From an uncultured Oscillibacter sp. (GTDB lineage Bacteria; Bacillota; Clostridia; Oscillospirales; Oscillospiraceae), in the NCBI GenBank assembly GCA_934574045.1, contig CAKTMK010000048.1:1-12491 (forward strand): a DNA stretch of 12,491 bases, read 5' to 3'. The translations under genes and the position numbers were made by a program. Below the pieces are notes generated by a model. It was not told the DNA's origin. It was given only the letters and a program-made list of their open reading frames with translations, and did not search any database. Within the stretch, counting starts at the first letter, position 1, and the number at the start of each line of letters is the position of its first letter. This document shows, piece after piece, positions 1 to 4,727 of the stretch.

Positions 1-281
1 TGAATCTCATCGAAAAAGAGGTAGACCTTGCCGCCGATCTCCTTGGCGCGTTTGGTGATCTCGTCGTGCAGCGCCTGAGCGGTTTGCAGGTGGGAATAGC
101 TCATATCTTCAAAGTTGATGGAGATAAACTGCGCCCGGCTGACGCCGGACTCCGCAAGCTCCTGCTGAATCAGCTCCAACATGACCGACTTTCCGCAGCG
201 GCGGATACCGGTCATGACCTTGACCAGCTCTGTTCCGAGAAAAGGACGGATACGGCTCATATACAGTTCGCGTTTGAGCAT
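1..281 (-). CDS. AAA_14/DUF4143-type ATPase, N-terminal part
   Basis: Only the first 93 complete codons are in the window; the gene runs off the left edge. The peptide opens MLKRELYMSRIRPF and carries a Walker A P-loop, GIRRCGKS, at residues 25-32 (Lys31, Ser32) and a Walker B strand, VYLFFDE, at about 86-92. This spacing and the GIRRCGKS wording are typical of the bacterial AAA_14 ATPases that carry a C-terminal DUF4143 domain. The family is common in gut anaerobes, often in several copies, and has no settled function. The ATG at 279-281 is preceded by GGGAGG (291-296 on the plus strand as CCTCCC) with 9 nt spacing, and a good promoter lies just upstream. The DUF4143 half cannot be seen, so an intact gene is assumed rather than shown. 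Confidence 0.88.
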   Translation of the reverse strand, partial: MLKRELYMSRIRPFLGTELVKVMTGIRRCGKSVMLELIQQELAESGVSRAQFISINFEDMSYSHLQTAQALHDEITKRAKEIGGKVYLFFDEI

Positions 282-313
282 TAGTCTTAGCCTCCCTTTC
301 CGTGGCTGACCAT

Positions 314-342
314 AGTATAGCACATATACAGGTAAATCTCAA
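314..342 (-). promoter_or_regulatory. Sigma-A-like promoter of the ATPase gene
   Basis: Read on the minus strand, TTGAGA (337-342) and TATACT (314-319) are separated by exactly 17 bp. The -10 box lies 32 bp upstream of the ATPase ATG, which leaves a short leader containing the GGGAGG ribosome binding site. The match to the sigma-A consensus is 4/6 and 5/6. Confidence 0.7.
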
Positions 343-354
343 TGATGAAATCGC

Positions 355-382
355 AAATTCATAAGTTATAACTTGTGAATTT
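355..382. promoter_or_regulatory. 28-bp dyad behind the ATPase promoter (candidate operator)
   Basis: Two 14-bp arms abut with no loop: AAATTCATAAGTTA (355-368) and TAACTTGTGAATTT (369-382). They are inverted repeats except for one T/C difference, which would be a G-U pair in RNA. The centre of symmetry lies about 26 bp upstream of the -35 box of the minus-strand promoter at 314-342. The zero-length spacer and AT-rich arms fit binding of a dimeric regulator better than a terminator. No regulator gene is visible in the window. Confidence 0.5.
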
Positions 383-483
383 CAAAATTCGACAAGAAAT
401 TTCAGATAAGATTTGGCAGAATGAGCACGGTTCTCGTAAATGTCGATTACGTTCTTAAACTACACACCCAATGCTGTTACAAA

Positions 484-729
484 GGCGTGGAGTAACTTAT
501 ATTAGGATGGAAAAGCAAGCGGCGTACTGGCAATATTTTTCTCGATATTCGCCCCGAAATGCAACAAAGAGTGAACCAACCATCGGCATATCCGTTGGGC
601 GGTCATGCCGATGGTCGTGCGTTTCATCAGAGCTTTTACTTGTTTTTTGGGGGCAGTAGTAGTGTGTCATTTTCGCGTCTGCAATCCAATTTTCCATACA
701 CCAGTTTTACACCATTTCGGCGTGGAGTA
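484..729. repeat. 11-bp direct repeat enclosing about 224 bp
   Basis: GGCGTGGAGTA occurs at 484-494 and again at 719-729, in the AT-rich gene-poor stretch. The enclosed segment contains the inverted repeat 579-615 but no recognisable transposase. It could be the footprint of a small non-autonomous insertion or a recombination scar, or a chance match. Confidence 0.3.
579..615. repeat. Perfect 11-bp inverted repeat, 15-nt loop
   Basis: ACCATCGGCAT (579-589) and ATGCCGATGGT (605-615) are perfect complements separated by 15 nt. No T-run follows directly on either strand, so it is not a standard intrinsic terminator. It may be a hairpin or protein-binding site belonging to the decayed segment. 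Confidence 0.45.
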
Positions 730-784
730 GTATGGAATTGCATGAAGCTATATAATGTCTGTTTGTGCGGAAAACGCGCCGAAA

Positions 785-859
785 TCAAGAAATATCGGTA
801 TTTATGAGGCAATATTGAGATATAGAATCAGGTAAATTGCCCACGATTCCCAGTTTCAT
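785..859 (-). CDS. 24-codon ORF with strong RBS, possible gene remnant
   Basis: The peptide starts MKLGIVGNLPDSIS and stops after 24 residues (TGA at 785-787). Upstream of the ATG at 857-859 the minus strand reads AAGGAG (872-877) and a second GGAG (864-867), an unusually purine-rich start region for a spurious ORF. The opening MKLGIVG-LPDS resembles the first beta strand of xylose-isomerase-like TIM-barrel proteins, so it may be the surviving 5' end of such a gene. That likeness is from memory and rests on about a dozen residues. No continuation was found in any frame after the stop. It could equally be a leader peptide or chance. Confidence 0.22.
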   Translation of the reverse strand: MKLGIVGNLPDSISQYCLINTDIS

Positions 860-898
860 ATATCTCCATATCTCCTTATAAATAATAAGATCGCAGGA

Positions 899-957
899 CG
901 GCGCGGCTCCCCGCGCCGGGCCGCCCGCAGGCGGCATCCGGTCCGGCGGACAGACCG
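899..957. repeat. Cluster of three GC-rich hairpins
   Basis: Three adjacent stems can be drawn: CGGCGCGG/CCGCGCCG (899-906 with 911-918, loop 4), GCCGCC/GGCGGC (920-925 with 930-935, loop 4) and CGGTC/GACCG (939-943 with 953-957). None is followed by a T-run. They mark the boundary between the AT-rich stretch and normal GC-rich DNA. On the minus strand they lie directly upstream of the 24-codon ORF. Confidence 0.35.
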
Positions 958-1103
958 AACCATTTTGGATCATAGCACGGGTCCCGGCCCGCTTCAATAA
1001 CGCGGAGCGAATTTTGCGTCTTTGCGGCGCATTTGCGCCCCCGTTTTCACACATCCCACGATTTTCGCGGCCCGCCCGTGGCAAATTGCGGAAAAAACGT
1101 GTA

Positions 1104-1132
1104 TTGCGGGCCCGTTCCAATTCCGATATAAT
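1104..1132 (+). promoter_or_regulatory. Promoter of the C39-like lipoprotein gene
   Basis: A perfect TATAAT at 1127-1132 is preceded by TTGCGG at 1104-1109 with a 17-bp spacer. The -35 box is a partial match (TTG only), but the -10 box and spacing are ideal. Transcription would start near 1139, giving a leader of about 64 nt before the ATG at 1203. Confidence 0.65.
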
Positions 1133-1141
1133 GCAATCATT

Positions 1142-1202
1142 CCGCCCAGCGGCGGAAAATCGGGAAAGAGGGAGAAATCCTCCCTCGAAAAGGAGATCGA
1201 CA
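1142..1202 (+). promoter_or_regulatory. Leader hairpins and RBS of the lipoprotein gene
   Basis: The leader holds two small stems: CCGCC/GGCGG (1142-1146 with 1151-1155) and GAGGGAG/CTCCCTC (1168-1174 with 1180-1186). The real ribosome binding site is AAAAGGAG at 1188-1195, 7 nt before the ATG. The CTCC of the second stem's right arm could alternatively pair with this GGAG, so the upstream stem may help to keep the ribosome binding site free. This is a reading of base complementarity only. Confidence 0.4.
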
Positions 1203-2042
1203 ATGAAAAAAACAGTCACTCTGGCGCTCGCCCTTGCGATGCTTTTATCCGGCTGCGCCAACGCTGACACACCGGCTGACAACGCCGTGAGCGCCTCTAC
1301 TCAGGCAAGCACAGAAGCAGACACACCCGCCGCACCCGCTGAAAACTTCAGCGACGAGATGAAGATCCCCTACGCGCTGGACCTGTCCCCCGAGGACGGC
1401 GCGGACTCCGTGGAGCGCTCCGGCGACCACGAGAACTCTCCCTACTTCGCCCATCCCGACGTGTACAACATGGAGTCCACGGACACGCTGACGGTGCTCC
1501 ACAACTTCAAGACCATGCAGCAGACCAGCGAGTGGTCCTGCGGCGTCACCGCCGCGCTGATGGTGATGAACTGGTACGGGAAGCTGGGCGACTGGAACGA
1601 GGAGAGCCTGGCCGCGCTGCGCCACTCGCTGGACGGCACGGATCTGGAGGGCTATCCCGGGACCACGCTGAATCAGGCCATCGACATCTTCAACGGAGTG
1701 GGCGGTTTTGATATCGTGTCCACCAAGGACTACCCCGACGGCATCTGGATGGACGACATTCAGGGCTGGCTGGCCGAGGGCAAGCCCATCATGATCTGCT
1801 GGAACGATTTCGGCGGCCACTGGCAGACCATCATCGGCTATGACACCATGGGCACCGAGAACACCAACGACGACGTATTTCTGGTGGCGGACTCCTACGA
1901 CACCACCGACCAGAATCAGGACGGCTACGGCGTTTACTCCGCCGAGCGCCTTCTGTACAACTTCTCCATGTACGGCTACTTCCCCGAGAGCGAGGGCGGC
2001 AGCGATATGCTCTTTCTCGTGGCCAGCCCCTCCGCGCAATAA
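1203..2042 (+). CDS. Lipoprotein with C39-like (Peptidase_C39_2) domain
   Basis: The 279-aa protein is predicted to be an extracytoplasmic, membrane-anchored cysteine peptidase or peptidase-like protein. Residues 1-17 are a lipoprotein signal ending in a lipobox, LSGC, with Cys18 as the lipidation site. A Thr/Ala/Asp-rich linker follows to about residue 50. The catalytic-domain signatures are QTSEWSCG at 107-114 (oxyanion Gln107, nucleophile Cys113), GGHWQTIIGYD with His206, and a downstream DSYD with Asp230, in the Cys-His-Asp order of the papain-like C39 family. C39 enzymes fused to exporters cut double-glycine leaders; free-standing lipoproteins like this one have no assigned substrate, and no ABC exporter or bacteriocin gene is adjacent. 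An in-frame extension reaches back to 1014, but the signal peptide and the AAGGAG site fix the start at 1203. It has its own promoter and terminator and appears monocistronic. Confidence 0.85.
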   Translation: MKKTVTLALALAMLLSGCANADTPADNAVSASTQASTEADTPAAPAENFSDEMKIPYALDLSPEDGADSVERSGDHENSPYFAHPDVYNMESTDTLTVLHNFKTMQQTSEWSCGVTAALMVMNWYGKLGDWNEESLAALRHSLDGTDLEGYPGTTLNQAIDIFNGVGGFDIVSTKDYPDGIWMDDIQGWLAEGKPIMICWNDFGGHWQTIIGYDTMGTENTNDDVFLVADSYDTTDQNQDGYGVYSAERLLYNFSMYGYFPESEGGSDMLFLVASPSAQ

Positions 2043-2069
2043 GCACGCACGGTTTCAGGCAGATATCGC

Positions 2070-2104
2070 AAACGGACAGCCCCGGCGGGGCTGTCCGTTT
2101 TTTT
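2070..2104 (+). terminator. Intrinsic terminator of the lipoprotein gene
   Basis: A perfect 14-bp stem (AAACGGACAGCCCC at 2070-2083 with GGGGCTGTCCGTTT at 2087-2100), a 3-nt loop and a T-run at 2098-2104. It begins 27 bp after the stop codon. Confidence 0.93.
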
Positions 2105-2266
2105 GCGCGGGGCGCGGTCCGGTCCGCGGTTTTGGGACGTGCCGGCTCTCCCCGTCCGTCCCGCGCGCAGAGCGTGGGGCAGAGTGAGGGCAGTAAATTC
2201 TGGGGGTGGTAATCCCTTGGGGGCGGCCCTCCCGCGGACGGTCCGGCCCTGCTTTCAGGCGCTCTT

Positions 2267-2360
2267 GCAGAAAGTCAAAGGACTTTTCGCCTGATCTCCG
2301 CAGCGTCTCGCGCTGCTTTCTGTCCGCCGGAAAATATTCCGGCAAATCCCGGCAGAAAGC
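2267..2360. repeat. Nested hairpins with a reused pairing segment (structured RNA or interspersed-repeat candidate)
   Basis: GCTTTCTG (2315-2322) pairs with CAGAAAGC (2353-2360), enclosing a second perfect stem GCCGGAA/TTCCGGC (2326-2332 with 2337-2343, loop AATA). The segment CTTTCTG (2316-2322) can alternatively pair with an upstream copy of CAGAAAG at 2268-2274, so the two foldings exclude each other. Two further small stems lie on the left: AAAGTC/GACTTT (2271-2276 with 2281-2286) and GCAGCG/CGCTGC (2300-2305 with 2311-2316). No plus-strand gene follows for 3.5 kb. On the minus strand this is the 3' region of the 2423-5581 cluster. It could be a small RNA, a 3' UTR structure or a REP-like repeat. 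Confidence 0.4.
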
Positions 2361-2389
2361 GCCCCGCCGAAGGATGCGGTCCGGACGGC

Positions 2390-2419
2390 CCCCGCCCGGA
2401 GGGCGCCGCTCCGGCGGGG
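2390..2419 (-). terminator. Terminator-like stem after the DUF6774-like gene (no T-run)
   Basis: On the minus strand, CCCCGCCGGAG (2409-2419) pairs with CTCCGGGCGGGG (2390-2401) with one bulged base and a 7-nt loop, starting 4 bp after the stop codon at 2423. There is no T-run, so it may protect a 3' end rather than terminate by itself. Confidence 0.35.
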
Positions 2420-2422
2420 CGG

Positions 2423-2593
2423 TCACTGCCCGCAGAGCTGCCGCTGGACCGCGATGGTGGCCAGCGTATCCCCCAGTTGGGTCAGCACCGCCGCCGCCAG
2501 TGCCAGCTCCTCGTCGTTCAGCGTCTGCGCCAGCGCCGCCGCCAGCGTGTTGATCCCGGTGGTCAGCGCCAGCGGATTGCAGTCCGCACCCAT
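2423..2593 (-). CDS. Small DUF6774-like protein
   Basis: This is a 56-aa protein starting MGADCNPLAL and ending RQLCGQ. It is Ala/Leu-rich and amphipathic, with the phrase LTQLGDTLATIA at residues 37-48 and Cys residues near both ends (5 and 54). The pattern resembles the small DUF6774 proteins of Clostridia as I remember them; no function is known for that family. An upstream in-frame stop 9 nt before the ATG at 2591-2593 fixes the start. The ribosome binding site is weak (GGTGAT a few bases upstream). It lies 57 bp downstream of the YetF gene on the same strand and is probably the last gene of that transcript. Confidence 0.6.
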   Translation of the reverse strand: MGADCNPLALTTGINTLAAALAQTLNDEELALAAAVLTQLGDTLATIAVQRQLCGQ

Positions 2594-2630
2594 AGAGCAT
2601 CACCCGGCTCATCCTATGCGCCGGGGCGGC

Positions 2631-2664
2631 GGGTCATTCCGGCAGGCGGGTCATTCCGGCAGGC
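2631..2664. repeat. 17-bp tandem duplication at the YetF stop codon
   Basis: GGGTCATTCCGGCAGGC occurs at 2631-2647 and is repeated exactly at 2648-2664. The copy at 2648-2664 contains the YetF stop codon (TCA, 2651-2653) and the codons for the final RLPE. The other copy carries a duplicate of the same tail and stop downstream of the gene. It looks like a simple slippage duplication. Confidence 0.85.
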
Positions 2665-3355
2665 GGGATGCCCGCATGGGAAACACCGTCAGCTTCGCGT
2701 CCCCGTCCCACAGAGCCAGCAGCACCTCGCTCTCGTCCCGGTAGCCCTGCTTCAAAAGCGCGCGGCGGACCCACGCGTCCTCCCGGCCCGCCTGAGTGAT
2801 GTTGTCCGGCAGGAGCTTCCCGTCCATGATGAAGGGGATCTGCACCCGGCTCTGCTTGGGCTTGAGATCCATGTCTGAGGGCGTGGTGGGGCGGTACGGT
2901 TCCTTGGGGAGAAAGCTGACCACGCCGTTGTGCTCCAGCACCGCCGTCTGCACCTGAGAGAGGTCGAAATACCCGCTCATGCGGCAGAACGTCAGAAATT
3001 CGTTCAGGTCCATCCGGGCCTTTTTGAGATTGTCCCGGTCGATCACGCCGTTGTCCAGCAGCACCAGCGGCTTTCCCGTCACGGCGCTGCGGGCGCGGAC
3101 GGACTTGCTGGTAAGCATCGAGATGCCGACCGCCGCCAGCCCGTAGATCACCAGCGCCGTCAGCGGCTTGGACGGCTCCTCCAGCTCCGTGGCCATCTCC
3201 GCCGCCACGGAGCCGATGGTGATGCCGGTGATATAGTCGAACATGGTCATCTGAGACACCTGCTTGCTGCCCATCAGCTTGGTCAGCAGGAACAAAACCA
3301 GAATGGACGCCGCGGACGCCGCCGCGGTCAGTCCTACGCTGCGCAAGATCTCCAT
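2651..3355 (-). CDS. YetF/DUF421 family membrane protein
   Basis: This is a 234-aa integral membrane protein. Hydrophobic segments lie at about residues 8-27, 37-55 and 65-81, and the family-typical FDYITGITIGSVAA is at 39-52. The C-terminal half is cytoplasmic in the family; it contains KPLVLLDNGVI (95-105) and the LNEFLTFCRMSGYFDLSQV stretch (117-135), followed by AVLEHNGVVSFLPK. This is the full YetF arrangement of three helices plus a soluble domain. In Bacillus, YetF-type proteins are spore or cell membrane proteins of poorly defined role; some relatives are linked to germination. The ATG at 3353-3355 is preceded by GGGAGGAG with 7 nt spacing, but that ribosome binding site lies inside a terminator-like hairpin. 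No promoter was found between this gene and the ClC gene upstream, so expression probably depends on read-through. Confidence 0.88.
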   Translation of the reverse strand: MEILRSVGLTAAASAASILVLFLLTKLMGSKQVSQMTMFDYITGITIGSVAAEMATELEEPSKPLTALVIYGLAAVGISMLTSKSVRARSAVTGKPLVLLDNGVIDRDNLKKARMDLNEFLTFCRMSGYFDLSQVQTAVLEHNGVVSFLPKEPYRPTTPSDMDLKPKQSRVQIPFIMDGKLLPDNITQAGREDAWVRRALLKQGYRDESEVLLALWDGDAKLTVFPMRASRLPE

Positions 3356-3395
3356 AAAAAAGCTCCTCCCGAATCATCGTTCGGGAGGAGTTTTT
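3356..3395 (-). terminator. Terminator-like hairpin that contains the YetF RBS
   Basis: On the minus strand, CTCCTCCCGAA (plus 3380-3390) pairs perfectly with TTCGGGAGGAG (plus 3363-3373) across a 6-nt loop, and a run of six T (3356-3361) follows directly. This is a good intrinsic terminator 20 bp after the ClC stop codon. The 3' arm contains GGGAGGAG (3363-3370), the YetF ribosome binding site, and the T-run is the spacer up to the YetF ATG (3355). A run of A (3391-3395 as T on plus) can extend the stem. Read-through transcripts would therefore have the ribosome binding site paired. Confidence 0.8.
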
Positions 3396-3410
3396 GCAGT
3401 TTTTTCCGCT

Positions 3411-4727
3411 TTATTCCCTGCCGGCCTTCGCGCGCAGGTCGCTGTGGTCGTCGGGCTGCTCCCCGGCATGATAGGCGTTGGTATGGACGTTGATATACTG
3501 AGCCTTGAGCTTGGAATAGAGGATGGTCTGGCTGGAGTACAGCCCGTTGTACCCCGAAAGCATATAGCTGATGCCGCAGGCCAGCGCGAAGTACAAAAGC
3601 CCCTCCGAGCCGAACAGCTCCACCGACAGGAACATGGACGCCACCGGGCAGTTGACGCAGGCGCAGAACACCGCCACCAGCCCCACCGCCGCGGAAAATC
3701 CGGCGGGAAGCCCCAGCAGCGGCCCCGCCACGCAGCCGAACGTGGCCCCCACAAAAAACGACGGGACCACCTCGCCGCCCTTATAGCCCGTTCCCAGCGT
3801 GACGGCGGTGAAGATCAGCTTCAGCGCGAACGCCGCCGGAACGGCGCTGCCCTCCTCCACGGCCCGGCGGATCACATCCATGCCCACGCCGTTGTAATCC
3901 GACGTGCCTGCCAGCAGCGTCAACCCCACGATGAGAAAGCCGCCGCAGGCCGCCCGCAGGAACGGATTCTCGATGCGCCGGCGGAAAAAGCCCGCCGTGT
4001 GCCGGATGGCGTTGCAGAACAGCACCGCCGCCACCGCGCACAGCGCCCCCAGCGCCACCACCCGCAGAAGGGTCCACGGCTCCAGTCCCGGCGCAGCCAC
4101 AGTGAACCGCGTGGGGCTGACGCCCGCCCAGATGGAGATGCCGTAAGCCACCAGCGCGGCGGTGAAGCAGGGGATGAACGCCGCGTGGTACAAAACGCCC
4201 ACGGAGACCACCATCATGGAAAACACGGTGGCGGTCAGCGGCGTGCCGAACAGGGCGGAGAAGAAGGCGGACATGCCGCACAGCGTGGCCGTGCGCATAT
4301 CCCGGTCGTCCATGTGGAACAGCTCGCCCACGTGATAGCCGATGTCGCCGCCCATCTGGAGTGCCGCACCCTCCCGTCCGGCGGAGCCGCCGCACAGGTG
4401 CGTCAGGATCGTTCCGGTGAAGATGGCGGGGATCAGCAGGATGGACAGGCTCTTTCCCATGTGGACCGCGTCGATGATGTCGTCGGTCCCCTGCCCCTCC
4501 GTCTTCGTCAGCTTGTAAAAGCCCACGATCACAAGGCCCGCCAGCGGCAGGCACCAGATCAAGACCGGGTGGCTCAGGCGGTATTCCGTGGCCCACTCCA
4601 CGCCCAGATGGAACAGGGAGCCGACCCCGCCGCAGCACAGCCCCACCAGCACCGCCAGCGCCACCCACTTGGCCAGCGCCCGCAGGTAGAGCCGCGTGTG
4701 CAGCAGCGTTTCCAACAGCTTTTTCAT
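3411..4727 (-). CDS. ClC-family anion channel/antiporter
   Basis: This 438-aa polytopic membrane protein moves chloride or a related anion across the cytoplasmic membrane. The ClC filter motif is GGSAGREGAALQ at 113-124, with the external gating Glu119. The helix-H/I region reads FGTPLTATVFSMMVV (160-174), and the helix-N region reads GYKGGEVVPSFFVG (314-327), with Glu319 where classical ClCs have GxFxP. The GGEV-P form is shared with the fluoride-type ClC branch and with a group of Clostridial ClCs. The protein stops at the membrane domain with no CBS domains. In classical antiporters and, as I recall, in close Clostridial relatives, the residue at Met172 is the internal proton glutamate. 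The start overlaps the previous gene's stop (ATGA, 4724-4727). The nearest GGAGG is 13 nt away, so translational coupling is likely. No fluoride riboswitch is visible upstream. Substrate (Cl- or F-) and channel versus antiporter mode are open. Confidence 0.93.
   Translation of the reverse strand: MKKLLETLLHTRLYLRALAKWVALAVLVGLCCGGVGSLFHLGVEWATEYRLSHPVLIWCLPLAGLVIVGFYKLTKTEGQGTDDIIDAVHMGKSLSILLIPAIFTGTILTHLCGGSAGREGAALQMGGDIGYHVGELFHMDDRDMRTATLCGMSAFFSALFGTPLTATVFSMMVVSVGVLYHAAFIPCFTAALVAYGISIWAGVSPTRFTVAAPGLEPWTLLRVVALGALCAVAAVLFCNAIRHTAGFFRRRIENPFLRAACGGFLIVGLTLLAGTSDYNGVGMDVIRRAVEEGSAVPAAFALKLIFTAVTLGTGYKGGEVVPSFFVGATFGCVAGPLLGLPAGFSAAVGLVAVFCACVNCPVASMFLSVELFGSEGLLYFALACGISYMLSGYNGLYSSQTILYSKLKAQYINVHTNAYHAGEQPDDHSDLRAKAGRE

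Larger units (their letters stand above)
343..1103. other. Gene-poor, AT-rich intergenic stretch
   Basis: No convincing full-length gene is present. GC content is about 27% at 361-420 and 42% at 661-720, far below the neighbouring genes, and rises again after about 890. The open frames here (for example 471-659 plus and 497-697 minus) lack ribosome binding sites and recognisable domains. Contents worth noting are listed separately: the dyad at 355-382, an 11-bp direct repeat (484-494 and 719-729), an 11-bp inverted repeat (579-615), a 24-codon ORF with a strong ribosome binding site (785-859) and a run of GC-rich hairpins (899-957). A TATAAT at 751-756 on the plus strand has no acceptable -35 partner. 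Confidence 0.6.
2105..2422. other. Gene-free stretch between convergent genes
   Basis: This 318-bp gap separates the lipoprotein terminator from the end of the DUF6774-like gene. No ORF here has a ribosome binding site or a recognisable domain. It holds the nested hairpins at 2267-2360 and the terminator-like stem at 2390-2419, listed separately. The part from 2105 to 2266 is GC-rich, and I see nothing definite in it. Confidence 0.6.

Noticed and set aside
497..697. Minus-strand 66-codon frame as a transposase remnant
   Set aside because: Neither this frame nor its neighbours match a transposase or integrase motif that I can name, and there is no ribosome binding site. It is kept only as part of the gene-poor stretch.
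1014..1202. Upstream extension of the lipoprotein gene to an ATG at 1014
   Set aside because: The promoter at 1104-1132, the AAGGAG site and the lipoprotein signal peptide all place the start at 1203.
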